DNA from: Emcibacter sp.
Lineage (GTDB): Bacteria > Pseudomonadota > Alphaproteobacteria > Sphingomonadales > Emcibacteraceae
Direction: 5' to 3'
Assembly: GCA_021647465.1 (NCBI GenBank)
Contig: JAKIUQ010000025.1
Location: forward strand, 1 to 21,724
Length of the DNA: 21,724 nucleotides
Position numbers and translations under genes: made by a program. Position 1 is the stretch's first letter. Each line of letters starts with the position of its first letter. A model generated the notes under the pieces. It made no database searches. It was not told the DNA's origin and saw only the letters and a program-made list of their open reading frames with translations. Below, in pieces: positions 6,181-14,381 of this stretch.

Positions 6181-6876
6181 ATGAGTGGAAATCTGGTTTT
6201 AGTGCCGGGATTATTATGTAGTCATGATCTATGGCTTGATCAAATCGGGGAATTTGAAGAAGATTATGACCTGATGATTTTTGATCATACCCAACATGAT
6301 AATCTGCCGGATATGGTGCGTCTTTTCCTGGCCGATGCGCCGGACAGTTTCCATTTGGCTGGTCTGTCCATGGGCGGCTATATTGCCTTTGAAATCATGC
6401 GGCAAGCAGGGATAAGGGTGGAGACGCTGATCTTGCTCGACACAAATGCGCGGGCCGATCGCCAGCCACAGATTGATATGCGCGAAGCCTTGATCAAGCG
6501 GGCCGGAGCAGAAGATATTCGCAGCATAGCACAGGAATTAATGCCATATCTTATCCATCCAGATCGATTAAATGACACGGAATTATGCGAGAGAATATTG
6601 GATATGGCATCGGAGGTGGGGGCTGAGGGGTTTCAAAGGCAGCAACATGCCTTGATCACGCGGCCAGATTCGCGGGAAGCATTGCCCGCTATTGCCTGTC
6701 CAACGCTGATCATCTGCGGCGAAGATGACAGGCTCACCCCGCCTAAAGTACATCAGGAGATGGCGGATCTTATCCCCGGCGCCCAATATCATATTATTCC
6801 GAATTGCGGCCATCTCAGCACTATGGAACGCCCGGAAGAGGTCAATGGATTGATGCGCGCGTTTTTAGAGTCTTGA
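6181..6876 (+). CDS. Alpha/beta hydrolase
   Basis: A 231-residue cytoplasmic hydrolase. The nucleophile elbow GLSMGG places the catalytic Ser at 63. The acid is probably Asp183 in GEDDRLTPP and the base His211 in NCGHLSTMERPE, a common ending in this family. The oxyanion region near the N-terminus reads LVPGLLCSHDLW. It is slightly shorter than typical members, with a small cap region between about 95 and 165. The substrate cannot be told; esters, lactones or thioesters are all possible. AAGGTG lies 5-6 bases before the ATG. It is divergent from the RNA helicase and ends 6 bases before the convergent pyrC. Confidence 0.85.
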   Translation: MSGNLVLVPGLLCSHDLWLDQIGEFEEDYDLMIFDHTQHDNLPDMVRLFLADAPDSFHLAGLSMGGYIAFEIMRQAGIRVETLILLDTNARADRQPQIDMREALIKRAGAEDIRSIAQELMPYLIHPDRLNDTELCERILDMASEVGAEGFQRQQHALITRPDSREALPAIACPTLIICGEDDRLTPPKVHQEMADLIPGAQYHIIPNCGHLSTMERPEEVNGLMRAFLES

Positions 6877-6877
6877 C

Positions 6878-6897
6878 CGGATTTAGGGTTTAATCCG
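6878..6897. terminator. Hairpin between two convergent genes
   Basis: CGGATT (6878-6883) and AATCCG (6892-6897) form a 6-bp stem with an 8-base loop across the junction of the hydrolase and pyrC stop codons. There is no T-run on either side, so its strength as a terminator is doubtful. Confidence 0.22.
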
Positions 6898-7986
6898 CCA
6901 GGTCATGTCAAAATCCATACCAAGCGGCAGGGGAATGATCGTTTGGTCCCCGACTTTTAACGGCTGGACATTCTCTGGCTTTTTTTCGAGGGTAAAAGTC
7001 TCTTCAGGTTCCGGCAGGCCGTAAAATTCCCGTCCGATGGTGCAGAGGAAGTTTTTAAAAATCGATTGCCCGGCCTGATCGCCAAGGTCCGCGCCGGCCA
7101 TTTCAAATGCTTGTGCGTAAAGCTGCGGCGCGATACGGCCGGTATAGCAGCCCGCAGCGCAGCCGCAAGCGGTCATTTTCTGGACATGTGGCGCGCTGTC
7201 GGTTCCGGCAAAGAATTTTGTATTATCGGGGGCTGTAACGGCTTTTCTCAAGGCCGCGCGATCTTCACTATATTTTACCAGTGGCAGGCAATAGAGATGG
7301 TATTTAAGGCCTTTGAGCAGATGACCAATCGTATAGATTAAATGTTGCGGCGTGATATTGCCTTTGACATGGGACGGGGCATTCTGGATAAAATTCACGG
7401 CGACCTTTGTCGTTAAATGCTCGCCGACTATGCGTAAGCCGGGGAAATTATCGACAAGGCGCGGCATCCGCTCCTTGTAAAAAATCATTTCGGCATTCTC
7501 GCCGCGATCAAAATAATGCTCAGGGTCAAGGCCATGTTCCTCGCCGTGAACGCAGAGGGTCACGCCGGTATCCGCCATGGCCTGAAAGACACCATTTTTC
7601 ATATATGTATCCAGCGGCGCCCCGGATTCTGCACCGGTCGTCCCGTGGGGCGGATAATATTTGCAGGCCTTGAGAATGCCGGCGGCAGCCCCTTTTTCAA
7701 TCATGTCAGGGCTGGTGTCTTTCGTAAGATAAAGCGGCACGATGACCTTTTTGAAACGGCCACCCGAAGCGGCAAGAATCTCAGCGTGATATTGTTCAAT
7801 GCTTTTATAATTTTCTGGTTTATCTGCTTCGAATAATTTGCCAACGGGGGGGGCGGTATTGGGCATCGCCAAAGCGCCGGCGCAATTCATACGGACATGA
7901 TCCTTTACCGTGGCCTGCAATGTTTCATCCTGGCGGAAATGAGTATGCAGGTCATACCAATGGGGCAGGGTGAATTCTGTGGCCAT
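6883..7986 (-). CDS. pyrC: Dihydroorotase, PyrC type
   Basis: A 367-residue zinc amidohydrolase that closes carbamoyl-aspartate to dihydroorotate in pyrimidine synthesis. Metal and substrate residues are recognisable: DLHTHFR (His14, His16, Arg18), the probable carboxylated Lys109 in KACKYYPPHGTT, His147 in CVHGEE, His190 in GEHLTT, and Asp263 and His267 in GTDSAPH. The length suits the compact E. coli-like PyrC rather than the longer PyrC of the ATCase complex. No pyrB or other pyrimidine gene is adjacent. The N-terminal motif differs somewhat from the E. coli 'RPDDWHLHLRD', but the rest leaves little doubt. The ribosome-binding site is weak (AGAG). Confidence 0.93.
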   Translation of the reverse strand: MATEFTLPHWYDLHTHFRQDETLQATVKDHVRMNCAGALAMPNTAPPVGKLFEADKPENYKSIEQYHAEILAASGGRFKKVIVPLYLTKDTSPDMIEKGAAAGILKACKYYPPHGTTGAESGAPLDTYMKNGVFQAMADTGVTLCVHGEEHGLDPEHYFDRGENAEMIFYKERMPRLVDNFPGLRIVGEHLTTKVAVNFIQNAPSHVKGNITPQHLIYTIGHLLKGLKYHLYCLPLVKYSEDRAALRKAVTAPDNTKFFAGTDSAPHVQKMTACGCAAGCYTGRIAPQLYAQAFEMAGADLGDQAGQSIFKNFLCTIGREFYGLPEPEETFTLEKKPENVQPLKVGDQTIIPLPLGMDFDMTWRIKP

Positions 7987-8181
7987 CGGGCGCTCTTTCT
8001 GTCAGAAAATATATATTGTCATCAAATCTCGTCAGATGATTTTTAGGGGAAAACGTGCCAATCATCAACCAGAAAACCGGCCTGTAGTGATAAATTAATT
8101 TAGAGCAAATAAATTCCCCAATGAAATTTTTCTTGCTTCCGCCCGGAAATTATTTATAAGAAACATAATAAAAAACCTTTT

Positions 8182-8544
8182 ATGTTGTGGAACCCTATGG
8201 GTAATTTTGCCGCTATATGTGCCGTATTTTCGTTATTATTCATTCAGTTAGCGCATGCTTCTGTGGTGGAGGATAATCATACGCACCTGAGTTTTCAAAC
8301 CATGGAGGTTAAGGATACCCATCATAAAAACCATATTTCTGAAGCACATAATAAATTGTCACACGACCAGCATAAGTTGTCTCATGACTATCATAATCTG
8401 GTGCATGATAATAATAATATAGTATTTTTTGATGGTTGCATGACGCCCCTTGTCATGTCGTATGAGGCCGATCGGTCGTCGCCTATCTTTGACCTTCGGC
8501 TTGGGCTTTCCCTGTCGCCGCCTGTGCCGCCCCCCCTGTCATAA
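8182..8544 (+). CDS. Secreted His-rich protein, possible metal chaperone
   Basis: 120 residues. The N-terminus holds a hydrophobic signal sequence ending LAHA, with a plausible cut before SVVEDNHTH. The mature region is rich in His: eleven lie between about residues 30 and 75, including NHTH, THHKNH and three heptads of the form xxxLxHD (residues 56-76). It ends with a Pro-rich LSLSPPVPPPLS. An in-frame ATG at 8197 has a better ribosome-binding site (GGAA) and would shorten the signal peptide to about 21 residues; I keep the longer frame. It lies directly upstream of the three efflux genes in the same direction, suggesting periplasmic binding or sensing of Zn, Co, Ni or Cu. I recognise no named family. 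Confidence 0.7.
   Translation: MLWNPMGNFAAICAVFSLLFIQLAHASVVEDNHTHLSFQTMEVKDTHHKNHISEAHNKLSHDQHKLSHDYHNLVHDNNNIVFFDGCMTPLVMSYEADRSSPIFDLRLGLSLSPPVPPPLS
8347..8409 (+). repeat. Three 21-bp repeats encoding His heptads
   Basis: Codons 56-76 of the His-rich protein form three successive 7-residue units, HNKLSHD, QHKLSHD and YHNLVHD. The first two are closest at the DNA level. Synonymous differences between copies suggest the duplication is not very recent and that the protein pattern is maintained. Confidence 0.7.
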
Positions 8545-8566
8545 TCTCCCGATAAATATTTTTGAA

Positions 8567-8589
8567 TGATCCGGCGTACTGCTGGATCA
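8567..8589 (+). other. Inverted repeat before the outer-membrane factor gene
   Basis: TGATCC (8567-8572) and GGATCA (8584-8589) pair perfectly around an 11-base loop, and inner GC/GC bases can extend the stem past a mismatch. It lies in the 67-base gap between the His-rich protein and the efflux operon. No T-run follows. It could be an operator, an mRNA processing element or a partial attenuator. Confidence 0.35.
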
Positions 8590-8623
8590 AGATATATTCT
8601 ATTTCTTCATCGTGAGACTGAAA

Positions 8624-9910
8624 ATGAAAATTTTGATCGCGGCCTGCGCTGCCGCATTTGTATATGGCTTGACCTCTCAAGCCTGGGCGCAAAATGATAT
8701 TCCGGAGAAACTATCCCCTATGGTGACCCTTGAGGCGGCCTTGGTTCGCGCGCTTGAGGCGGCCCCTGCTATAAAAGCCCGCCAAGAAGCCATGAAGGCC
8801 AGTGAAGGCACTCTGGAGCAGGCCGGGATACGGCCCATGCCGTCCTTTTCTCTGGAAGCGGAGAATATTTTAGGGACAGGGGTCTTCAATGGCTTTAATC
8901 AAACAGAGACAACATTCAGTCTGGATCAGAAAATAGAGCGCGGCGGGAAACGCGGCGCGCGGATCGGGCTGGCGCAAAGCGAACGTCATATGACGCGATT
9001 ATCGGCCATGATCACCCGCCAGAATATTATTTTTGAGGTGCGCAAAGCCTATATCGACGCGATGACATCTGCCGCTGTATTGAAAAATGCCAGAAGCCGC
9101 GCAGAAACCACACAGAAATTAGTTGAGGTTGTTAATCTTCGTATCCGTTCGGCGCGGGATTCCTCTGCTGCGGGAGAGCGGCTTACTGCCCGTATTATGG
9201 CTGAAAACGCTGATGTTGCTCAGGCAGAATACGCCCTTAATAACGCGAAACGGCGTTTGTCGGCGTTATGGGGCGATGGATCATATGATTTCACGATTGA
9301 TAAAAAGTCTTTTTATGACGCACGGTATCAAGCCAAGCCCGCGCAATTAAATCATAGGGTATCCGCACCGGAGCTGCGTCTGGCAGAGGCCGCAGAGGAT
9401 AATGCGTCAGCGGCCCTTATTTTGGAGCAGGCCAATTCAAAATTGGACCCCACCGTTAGGTTAGGCGTGCGCCAGTTCCAGCAATCGGGCGACGTTGCGG
9501 CGGTCATGTCTTTCTCGATGCCTTTTTCTTTTTCCAATAGCAATCGCGGAAATATTGCCCGCGCCGCCGCGCAGCGCCGCCGCAGCGCGTGGCTTGTCCG
9601 GGATGCCAAAATGCAATTTGATCGGGATTATAACAGCAATCTGGAGACGCTTCATGCGGCCCGGGCAGAAATTGACGCCTTTCGAAACGAGATCATTCCT
9701 CAGGCAAAATTTGCGCTTGACAAGACCCGTACCGGTTATGGCAGGGGGGCTTTTATATATCTTGATGTCATGGCGGCACAAAGGGCATTGCAGGAATATA
9801 TGGGCCGCGAAATATTGGCCCTGCGGCGGTTTCATCTGGCCGCTGCCGCCCTTGACCGTCTGAGCGCCGCCTATGAAGACCCCCTATCCGTTGAAGGAAA
9901 CATACAATGA
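8624..9910 (+). CDS. czcC: Outer-membrane efflux protein, TolC/CzcC family
   Basis: About 428 residues from the ATG at 8624; a GTG at 8612 would add four. A signal peptide (MKILIAACAAAFVYG, ending AWA) directs export. The mature protein has the long alpha-helical, Ala-rich repeats of outer-membrane factors, including TLEAALVRALEAAPAIKARQ near the start and the helical 'QKIERGGKRGARIGLAQ' region. Such proteins trimerise into a channel that carries substrate from an RND pump across the outer membrane. It is the first gene of the tripartite operon and overlaps the adaptor gene by four bases (ATGA), implying translational coupling. The symbol reflects family and neighbours; the metal exported is not determined. 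Confidence 0.88.
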   Translation: MKILIAACAAAFVYGLTSQAWAQNDIPEKLSPMVTLEAALVRALEAAPAIKARQEAMKASEGTLEQAGIRPMPSFSLEAENILGTGVFNGFNQTETTFSLDQKIERGGKRGARIGLAQSERHMTRLSAMITRQNIIFEVRKAYIDAMTSAAVLKNARSRAETTQKLVEVVNLRIRSARDSSAAGERLTARIMAENADVAQAEYALNNAKRRLSALWGDGSYDFTIDKKSFYDARYQAKPAQLNHRVSAPELRLAEAAEDNASAALILEQANSKLDPTVRLGVRQFQQSGDVAAVMSFSMPFSFSNSNRGNIARAAAQRRRSAWLVRDAKMQFDRDYNSNLETLHAARAEIDAFRNEIIPQAKFALDKTRTGYGRGAFIYLDVMAAQRALQEYMGREILALRRFHLAAAALDRLSAAYEDPLSVEGNIQ

Positions 9911-11166
9911 ATATTCTGAGAAAATTACGTTTGAGCTCCCTGAAACTGTTGGGCGTTCTTATGGCACTGATAACGCTTGCGGCCTGCGATACTAACCCGG
10001 AGCCGGAAAGCGCAGGCGAACACGCCGATACGGGGGAATATGAGCGAGGCCCCAATGGCGGCCGGTTACTTAAAAGTGGCCGGCTTGCCCTTGAAATAAC
10101 AATATTTGAGGCAGGAACGCCGCCGCAATTTCGCGTCTTTCCTTATCTTGATGGACAGCCTGTCAACCCTGAGAGCCTTGACGTAACCATTGACCTTGGA
10201 CGGCTTGGCGGCAGGGTTGATCATTTTTCTTTTCACCCTGAAAATACCTATCTTACCAGCGGCGGCATTGTGGTTGAGCCCCATTCGTTTGATGTGCGGG
10301 TTACAGCAATATATGGCGGCAGAAAAATTAACTGGGCCTATGAATCCTATGAAGGCCGGACGATGATCGACAGTGAAACTGCCCAAATCATCAGTATTGA
10401 AGTCGAGGCTGCCGGCCCCGCGATCATAGAGGAAATGATTGATGTTCTGGGCCGTGTTGATCTGGCACCGGGCGCCGAGGTAAAACTGCGGGCCCGTTAT
10501 CCGGGACAGGTTATTGCCGTTTATAAAACAGTTGGTGATAATGTTCGGGCAGGGGAACGTCTGGCCCGTATCGAGAGTAATGAGAGCCTTCAGGCCTATG
10601 ATGTGATTTCACCCATCAATGGGGTTGTTCTTGAACGTATGACCAATGTGGGGGATGTCTCGGGGCTGAATGCTTTGTTCATTGTCGGTGACCTTACGAA
10701 ATTACGGGTGGATTTCCATGTTTTTCCGAAAGACCTTCACCGCGTGAAGCCGGGCCAACAGGTGAATATTACCTCAATTGATGACCGGTTAACTGCAGCG
10801 GCAGAAATCAATATTTTCCTGCCGACGAAAGAGCTGGAGACTCAAACGGTGATTGCACGGGCCTCTTTGCCAAATCCGGATAGAATCTGGATGCCCGGCA
10901 TGACTGTTCGCGGAGACATCATTATCAAAAAAGAAGACGTCCCGCTGGCTGTTCGTACCGAGGCCTTGCAACGTTTCAGGGATTTCACGGTTGTCTTCGC
11001 CAGAGTTGGCGAGACCTATGAGGTCAGAATGCTGGAGCTTGGCCGCGTGACCCCGCATTGGGCAGAGGTCCTGGGCGGCATAACTGCCGGTCAGGAATAT
11101 GTCACGAAAAACAGTTTCCTCATAAAAGCCGACATCGAAAAGTCCGGCGCATCTCACGATCATTAG
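9907..11166 (+). CDS. czcB: RND efflux periplasmic adaptor lipoprotein, CzcB-like
   Basis: A 419-residue membrane-fusion protein linking the inner-membrane pump and the outer-membrane channel. A lipobox LAAC puts the lipidated Cys at 27, so it is probably anchored by lipid. The segment ERGPNGGRLLKSGRLALEI (about 46-65) is the N-terminal domain typical of CzcB-type heavy-metal adaptors. It is followed by a beta-rich region, a barrel-sandwich/lipoyl half (RYPGQVIAVYKTVGDNVRAG) and a second half (ISPINGVVLERMTNVGDVSG). The C-terminus ends in GASHDH, a short His-containing tail. The start overlaps the stop of the upstream gene, and the pump gene follows after 9 bases. Confidence 0.9.
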   Translation: MNILRKLRLSSLKLLGVLMALITLAACDTNPEPESAGEHADTGEYERGPNGGRLLKSGRLALEITIFEAGTPPQFRVFPYLDGQPVNPESLDVTIDLGRLGGRVDHFSFHPENTYLTSGGIVVEPHSFDVRVTAIYGGRKINWAYESYEGRTMIDSETAQIISIEVEAAGPAIIEEMIDVLGRVDLAPGAEVKLRARYPGQVIAVYKTVGDNVRAGERLARIESNESLQAYDVISPINGVVLERMTNVGDVSGLNALFIVGDLTKLRVDFHVFPKDLHRVKPGQQVNITSIDDRLTAAAEINIFLPTKELETQTVIARASLPNPDRIWMPGMTVRGDIIIKKEDVPLAVRTEALQRFRDFTVVFARVGETYEVRMLELGRVTPHWAEVLGGITAGQEYVTKNSFLIKADIEKSGASHDH

Positions 11167-11175
11167 GAATAAAAT

Positions 11176-14100
11176 ATGCTTGAGAAAATAATCCGTTTTT
11201 CGATCAGACAACGTTGGTTGGTACTTGTCATTGTTCTGGGGATCTCTGCACTGGGGATTTATAATTTTGGCCGGCTCAATATTGATGCGGTGCCGGATAT
11301 TACCAATGTCCAGGTGCAGATTAATACCGAAGCCCCCGGTTATTCACCTCTGGAGGCGGAGCAGAGAATCACCTTTCCCATTGAAACGGCCATATCCGGC
11401 CTGCCGGACCTTGATTACACCCGGTCAATTTCGCGCTATGGCCTTAGTCAGGTCACCGTTGTTTTCAAGGACGGATCCGACATATTTCTTGCGCGTCAGC
11501 TTGTGGCCGAAAGATTGCAATCTGTTCGCGGCCAGTTGCCGATGGGCATAGAGCCGGAAATGGGTCCCATTGCCACGGGGCTTGGGGAAATATTCATGTA
11601 TACCGTTGATGCCTTGCCCGGCGGGCTAAAGGAGGACGGCAGCGCATGGACACCGGTGGATTTGCGGGAATTGCAAGACTGGGTCGTGAAACCCCAGCTT
11701 ATCACAGTGCCGGGCGTGACCGAGGTCAATACCATCGGCGGCTATGAGAAACAGTTTCATGTGACCCCCTGGCCGCACCGGCTGGAATCCTATGGACTTG
11801 GTCTGGCTGATATTATTCAGGCGCTGGAACGGAATAACGCCAATATGGGCGCGGGTTATATTGAGCGATCCGGAGAGCAATATCTTGTGCGGGTGCCGGG
11901 GCAAGCAGAAACTCTGGAAGATCTGCGCCGGATTATTATCACCCAGAGGCATGGTGTTTCCGTGCGAATTGGCGATGTGGCAGAGGTGCTTATGGGAAAA
12001 GAACTTCGTACGGGGGCGGCGACAGAAAATGGTAATGAGGTGGTTCTTGGTACCGTTTTTATGCTGATTGGCGAGAATAGCCGAACGGTCTCAAAAGCCG
12101 TTGCGGCCAGATTAGAGGTCATTAACCGCAGCTTGCCGGAAGGGATCATTGCCGCGGCGGTATATGACCGGACAACGCTTGTGGAGAAAACGATCAAGAC
12201 GGTTGAGAAAAATCTGGTTGAAGGGGCGCTGCTGGTTATCGTCGTGCTTTTTCTGCTGTTGGGTAACTTTCGCGCCGCCCTTATTACGGCGTCGGTCATC
12301 CCCATTGCCATGTTGATGACCATTACCGGTATGGTTCAGAACCGGGTTTCCGGCAATCTGATGAGCCTTGGGGCCTTGGATTTTGGCCTTATCGTTGACG
12401 GAGCCGTGATCATTATTGAAAATTGCCTGCGCCGCTTTGGCGAGGAACAAAAGCGTCTTGGCCGATTATTATCAAGGGACGAAAGATTTGATCTGGCCTC
12501 ATCCGCCACGGCTGAGGTTATCAAACCGAGCCTGTTTGGCGTTATGATCATCACGATCGTTTATATCCCGATCTTTGCCCTGACGGGTGTTGAGGGTAAA
12601 ATGTTCCATCCAATGGCCTTTACCGTGGTTGTCGCGTTATTATCCGCGCTGGTTTTATCGCTGGTATTCGTTCCTGCGGCAACAGCCATATTTCTGGGCG
12701 GCAAAGTGCGTGAAAAAGACTCAATCCTGATTTCCGGCGCAAAGTCATTATATAAGCCGTTGTTGGTTATCGTGCTGAAATGGCGCATTGTTTTTGTTGC
12801 AATGGCCGCCGCTCTGGTGATTGTGACGGTGATGTCCCTGCCGCGCCTTGGAGCGGAATTTGCGCCGCAACTGGATGAAGGTGATATTGCCATGCATGCT
12901 TTGCGCATCCCCGGCACCAGTCTGTCTCAGGCCATTGACATGCAGACCGTGCTGGAGGCGCGCCTGCGTGAATTTCCCGAGGTCGATCGGGTGGTGACAA
13001 AAATTGGCACCGCCGATATTGCAACGGATCCCATGCCGCCCAATGTGGCGGATACCTTCATTATCATGAAAGAGCGGCAGCAATGGCCGGATCCGCGCAA
13101 GACCAAAGATGATCTTGTGGCCGAGATTGAGCGGGCAATGCTGAAAATTCCCGGCAATAAATATGAGTTCACGCAGCCGATCGAGATGCGCTTTAACGAA
13201 TTGATCGCCGGCGTGCGCAGTGATCTGGCCGTTAAAATATTTGGCGATGATCTGGATATTCTTCTGGAACTTGGCCAGTCAATCGAAAAGGCCGTGATGA
13301 AAGTCTCTGGCGCGGCTGATGTAAGCGTGGAACAGGTCACGGGTCTGCCTTTGTTGTCGATCGTTCCGGACCGCGAAGCCCTTGCGCGCTATGGGTTAAA
13401 TATTGCCGATATTCAGGATGTGATTTCAACCTCTGTTGGCGGGCAGGTCGTCGGGCAGATATTTGAAGGCGACCGGCGGTTTGATATTGTGGTGCGTATG
13501 CCGGAAAATTTACGGGATAATGTGGGGTCTATCCAGCGTTTGCCTATCCCGCTTTCTGCGGACATACGCGCGCGGGACGAGACAGGCCTGGCTTTTATTC
13601 CCTTGTCAGAAGTGGCCGTTATGGAAACGACCATCGGACCCAATCAAATCAGCCGCGAAAATGGCAAGCGCCGCATTGTGATAACGGCAAATGTGCGCGA
13701 CCGTGATCTTGGCTCTTTTGTGCAGGATGTTCAGAAATCCGTGGAGGAAAATGTTGATATTCCGCCGGGCTACTGGCTCGAATATGGCGGCACATTTGAA
13801 CAGCTGATCTCGGCGAGCAAAAGATTGCAGATTGTGGTGCCTGCCGCCTTGCTGTTGATTTTTGGCCTGCTGCTTATGCTATTTAGTTCCGCGAAAGATG
13901 CCGCCATTGTTTTCACAGGTGTTCCGATGGCCTTGACCGGCGGCGTTGCGGCCTTGTTTCTGCGGGATATGCCTTTCTCAATTTCGGCGGGTGTGGGTTT
14001 TATCGCCTTGTCCGGTGTGGCCGTGCTCAACGGGGTGGTGATGGTATCCTTTATCCGTGATCTAAGGGCCAAGGGGATCATGCTTGAAACCGCGATCAAG

Positions 14101-14316
14101 GACGGTGCCTTGATCCGTTTGCGGCCCGTATTGATGACAGCCCTTGTGGCAAGTCTGGGCTTCATACCCATGGCGCTTAATATCGGGGCCGGTGCCGAGG
14201 TTCAGCGTCCATTGGCCACGGTGGTCATTGGCGGGATTATATCCTCAACGATTCTCACCCTAATGGTGTTGCCGGCCCTGTACCGGCTTGTTCACAAGGA
14301 AATTGAGAAGCTGTAA
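11176..14316 (+). CDS. czcA: Heavy-metal efflux RND pump, CzcA family
   Basis: A 1046-residue inner-membrane proton/metal antiporter, full length for the family. The N-terminal membrane segment and NIDAVPDITNVQVQI are hallmarks of heavy-metal RND pumps. The TM4 signature DFGLIVDGAVIIIEN places Asp402, Asp408 and Glu415 at the same positions as the proton-relay residues of CzcA. This and its sequence suggest a divalent cation such as Zn, Co, Cd or Ni rather than Cu/Ag, although substrate cannot be proven. Two large periplasmic loops and two sets of membrane helices (about 340-540 and 860-1040) are visible. AGGA directly follows the adaptor stop codon, 7 bases before this start. No metal-sensing regulator gene is nearby. 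Confidence 0.95.
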   Translation: MLEKIIRFSIRQRWLVLVIVLGISALGIYNFGRLNIDAVPDITNVQVQINTEAPGYSPLEAEQRITFPIETAISGLPDLDYTRSISRYGLSQVTVVFKDGSDIFLARQLVAERLQSVRGQLPMGIEPEMGPIATGLGEIFMYTVDALPGGLKEDGSAWTPVDLRELQDWVVKPQLITVPGVTEVNTIGGYEKQFHVTPWPHRLESYGLGLADIIQALERNNANMGAGYIERSGEQYLVRVPGQAETLEDLRRIIITQRHGVSVRIGDVAEVLMGKELRTGAATENGNEVVLGTVFMLIGENSRTVSKAVAARLEVINRSLPEGIIAAAVYDRTTLVEKTIKTVEKNLVEGALLVIVVLFLLLGNFRAALITASVIPIAMLMTITGMVQNRVSGNLMSLGALDFGLIVDGAVIIIENCLRRFGEEQKRLGRLLSRDERFDLASSATAEVIKPSLFGVMIITIVYIPIFALTGVEGKMFHPMAFTVVVALLSALVLSLVFVPAATAIFLGGKVREKDSILISGAKSLYKPLLVIVLKWRIVFVAMAAALVIVTVMSLPRLGAEFAPQLDEGDIAMHALRIPGTSLSQAIDMQTVLEARLREFPEVDRVVTKIGTADIATDPMPPNVADTFIIMKERQQWPDPRKTKDDLVAEIERAMLKIPGNKYEFTQPIEMRFNELIAGVRSDLAVKIFGDDLDILLELGQSIEKAVMKVSGAADVSVEQVTGLPLLSIVPDREALARYGLNIADIQDVISTSVGGQVVGQIFEGDRRFDIVVRMPENLRDNVGSIQRLPIPLSADIRARDETGLAFIPLSEVAVMETTIGPNQISRENGKRRIVITANVRDRDLGSFVQDVQKSVEENVDIPPGYWLEYGGTFEQLISASKRLQIVVPAALLLIFGLLLMLFSSAKDAAIVFTGVPMALTGGVAALFLRDMPFSISAGVGFIALSGVAVLNGVVMVSFIRDLRAKGIMLETAIKDGALIRLRPVLMTALVASLGFIPMALNIGAGAEVQRPLATVVIGGIISSTILTLMVLPALYRLVHKEIEKL

Positions 14317-14381
14317 CGCCATAGTAAGCAAAATATATCCAAGAAAAATTGGCGCGGCCGGAAATGGCCCCGTCAGTTGCC

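Noticed and set aside
8035..8066. GATGATT/AATCATC inverted repeat between pyrC and the His-rich gene
   Set aside because: 7-bp A+T-rich arms with an 18-base gap are expected by chance in such intergenic DNA; no promoter relation is clear.
12112..12450. Long antisense frames within the RND pump gene
   Set aside because: They are shadows of a strongly coding, well conserved gene and show no independent start signals.
13001..13020. TGGCAC-like sigma-54 element
   Set aside because: It is inside the pump coding sequence and upstream of no gene start.
14356..14370. GGCC-N6-GGCC hairpin between the pump gene and hutI
   Set aside because: The stem is only 4 bp and the T-rich stretch is several bases away, so it is too weak to call as a terminator.
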